A stretch of DNA of 18,563 nucleotides from NCBI GenBank assembly GCA_027596195.1, contig JADGJG010000483.1, positions 1 through 18,563 on the forward strand, given 5' to 3'. The stretch comes from Podochytrium sp. JEL0797. Lineage: Eukaryota > Chytridiomycota > Chytridiomycetes > Chytridiales > Chytriomycetaceae. Below the pieces are notes generated by a model. That model was given only the letters and a program-made list of their open reading frames with translations. It searched no databases and had not been told where the DNA came from. The first letter of the stretch is position 1; each line of letters begins with the position of its first letter. The translations under genes were made by a program, and so were the position numbers. Of this stretch, positions 17,099 through 18,563 are shown in pieces.

Positions 17099-17521
17099 GA
17101 ACTCCATGGCCCTAATTGGGGAATGGCAGTTCTCTACCTTGCATTGTTGGCCGGCGCTCTTGCAGCTCCATGCTTGGAACCTGCCTTTGCATCTGTAGTG
17201 CCTTTGCATCTGTAGTCAGGCTGTGGTTGCCGGCTTCCGACTACAAGCCAGATTTAGACAACGAGGGTATCCTTGCCATGATCCTGTCAAAATGCCAAAA
17301 CCTCAAGAGTGTCGGCTTGTCCGCGTGTCGCGTCAATGCGTGCAGGCTGTTTCAGCTACTTACTCCACTCGGGCCCACTCTTCACGCTCCCATGCCTCAA
17401 CGAGATTGACCTGCAAGTCGACAGTGTCGAAACTCAAAGTTCCGAAATCATCACCCTCATGAACTTTTTAGGTTCCACTTCGCGTGTCGAGGTTTCACAA
17501 ATCGTCATGCGCCGAGTCTAG
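17099..17521 (+). pseudogene. Inverted, frame-broken fragment of the F-box/Cys-rich family (copy D)
   Basis: The plus strand is homologous to the middle part of genes A and C, from ALIGEWQFSTLH to SRVEVSQIVMR, but lies in the opposite orientation. It lacks the F-box at one end and the whole Cys-rich tail at the other; a TAG at 17519-17521 follows the last shared residues. Three lesions put the homology in three frames. One T is lost in ttgcat-tgttgg near 17145. The 17-nt word gcctttgcatctgtagt is duplicated at about 17183-17216. Four bases are inserted at ctacttactcc near 17356. Segments in the successive frames read FASVVRLWLPASDYK, LSKCQNLKSVGLSACRVNAC and LNEIDLQVDSVETQSSEI. It is a dead fragment and more diverged than A and C are from each other. 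Confidence 0.88.
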
Positions 17522-17641
17522 TCATCTTTGGATATAGCTGCGCCACCCTTTTCAACACACATATACTTTATAATTTGTGTTTTTTTTATAGGTGTGCGAG
17601 GCGAGAAGGGAAGTGAGGTCGGTTGGCCGTTGGGGAGGTGG

Positions 17642-17666
17642 GTGTGTGTGTGTGTGTGTGTGTGTG
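17642..17666. repeat. (GT)12 microsatellite
   Basis: An uninterrupted run of twelve GT units followed by one G. It is a likely length polymorphism and a slippage site in sequencing. Confidence 0.95.
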
Positions 17667-17935
17667 ACGAAATGCATGAAATGCAGGCGGCTAGTTTCTT
17701 CCTTACACCGCGTCTGGTGTGGAAGAGGGATGTGCTGTCGAAAAAAGACAGTTCAGCCAAAAAAACCCGCCCCCAAGCATGGTTCATTGAAAGCAATCAA
17801 ACCCTTCCTCGCCAAGGGAAGCGGACTCCATAATGTCAACGAACCAAGGTACATTCAACTTTTGAGCGTAGAGAAGACAGCCAGCTCGCCAGCGCTTCGG
17901 TCCCGGCTTCGACAGCCCTCCTCCCCTCTCGGATT

Positions 17936-17983
17936 GTCAAAGTTGAGCTCTCCAGCGCTTCGGTCCTGGATCTCGACTTTGAC
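17936..17983. other. Long hairpin with a cTTCGg loop
   Basis: gtcaaagttgag (17936-17947) pairs with ctcgactttgac (17972-17983) over 12 positions with one G-T wobble. Inside, tccag (17951-17955) pairs with ctgga (17966-17970), and the tip is cttcgg (17958-17963), the exceptionally stable UUCG tetraloop if transcribed. The word ccagcgcttcggtc also occurs upstream (17889-17902) with a weaker stem. It could be an RNA structure or the relic of a palindromic element; function is unknown. Confidence 0.55.
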
Positions 17984-18313
17984 ATTTTGTATCTTCAATA
18001 GTCTCTTTTCTAACTCCCGTTATTATTTTCTTGTGAGCGCCGTCTGGGAGAGGGCACCTCCTGCCCTTCGCAACGAATTTTCATTTCTCGACGCGTCGAC
18101 ACGTATACGCACGCGCGCACAACACACCAGAAGCTGACCAGCGGCGCCAAAGGCATGGATGGTGTCTAAGTGAATGCTTGAATCCAACACCTCGAGGAAC
18201 TGGTCACGCACGGCAGACGCTCAATTATGAAAACACTGTTTATTTTGGCATCCTCACTCATTTCCCGTGTATAAAAGAAAGTAAGAGTGGAAGCAAAAAA
18301 GACACAAAGCCCC

Positions 18314-18563
18314 TTAGTGCTTCTTGGAACGAATCTTCTTCATGTAGAAGTCCAACTCCTTTCCTTCCAGAATGTATCCATCACAACGTCCGGACTGACC
18401 GGGGCGGGATGAGATTCTGGCAAGAACACGTCCGGTAACAAACTGGTCGTCAATGGCCTGGTCAACCTTGAATCCCTCCTTGCGCTCCTCGACCTTGCGG
18501 GTCACGTGGTTCGAACGGGGGCTTGTTGAGACCCTCCTCGTGACCATCGTGGGGCTTCTTTCC
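18314..18563 (-). CDS. 40S ribosomal protein eS8, C-terminal part (5' end outside window)
   Basis: A small-subunit ribosomal protein. The last part reads [53 protein letters not shown] and [12 protein letters not shown], followed by TAA at 18316-18314; this is the conserved eS8 C-terminus. Toward the window edge the frame breaks. The segment [14 protein letters not shown], plausibly the upstream eS8 sequence, is in another frame and joins SNHVTRK only if the 5-G run at 18517-18521 (C run on the coding strand) is one base shorter. This may be a sequencing or assembly error rather than a real mutation, since eS8 is essential. No intron is evident in the visible part. Confidence 0.9.
   Translation of the reverse strand, partial: ERSPTMVTRRVSTSPRSNHVTRKVEERKEGFKVDQAIDDQFVTGRVLARISSRPGQSGRCDGYILEGKELDFYMKKIRSKKH

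Larger units (their letters stand above)
17522..18313. other. Non-coding stretch between fragment D and the eS8 gene
   Basis: About 790 bp without a supported gene. It holds a GT microsatellite (17642-17666), a repeated word with a TTCG loop (17888-17907 and 17951-17970) and a long hairpin (17936-17983). The end near 18230-18313 should include the eS8 3' UTR. ORFs here (up to 181 codons) are low-complexity or match nothing known, and I saw no tRNA-like cloverleaf. Confidence 0.45.

Noticed and set aside
1..18563. CRISPR arrays, operons and bacterial promoters
   Set aside because: Spliced genes with GT-AG introns and eukaryotic-only proteins (PIG-T, ataxin-2, RABL2) exclude a prokaryotic reading.

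Overview
The window is nuclear DNA of a eukaryote, most likely a zoosporic (flagellated) fungus such as a chytrid. The evidence is compact genes with about 25 short GT-AG introns (46-137 nt, most near 60), a shikimate-pathway chorismate synthase, fungal-type household genes, and a clear RABL2, a small GTPase confined to organisms that build cilia or flagella. Species-level placement is inference; no rRNA, tRNA or mobile element was recognised.

Layout. 1-1720 (minus): an ALDH8A1-like aldehyde dehydrogenase, cut by the window edge. 1864-3727 (minus): the GPI-transamidase subunit PIG-T/Gpi16. 4125-5550 (minus): a group A FAD monooxygenase. 5641-6849 (minus): an F-box protein with a cysteine-rich tail. 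7482-10902 (plus): ataxin-2/Pbp1 with nine exons. 11303-14160: a tandem array of the F-box/Cys-rich family, with two full genes (copies A and C), one internally deleted copy (B) and a conserved 5'-flanking block repeated four times. 14342-15382 (plus): RABL2. 15417-16972 (minus): chorismate synthase with seven exons, convergent with RABL2 and only 34 bp away. About 17100-17521 (plus): an inverted, frame-broken fragment (D) of the same F-box family. 17522-18313: non-coding, with a GT microsatellite and a long hairpin. 18314-18563 (minus): the 3' end of ribosomal protein eS8.

The household genes show no shared pathway and no operon logic. The distinctive content is the F-box/leucine-rich/Cys-rich family: five or six traces within 12 kb, with signs of tandem duplication, deletion, gene conversion and inversion. 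I could not match its Cys-rich module to a named zinc-finger family.

A second genome-level pattern is exon polarity. In several exons the 5' part uses C-ending codons and the 3' part uses G/T-ending codons, with the pattern restarting in the next exon. Exon boundaries below were set by GT-AG sites, reading-phase agreement and recalled family sequence, not by transcript data.
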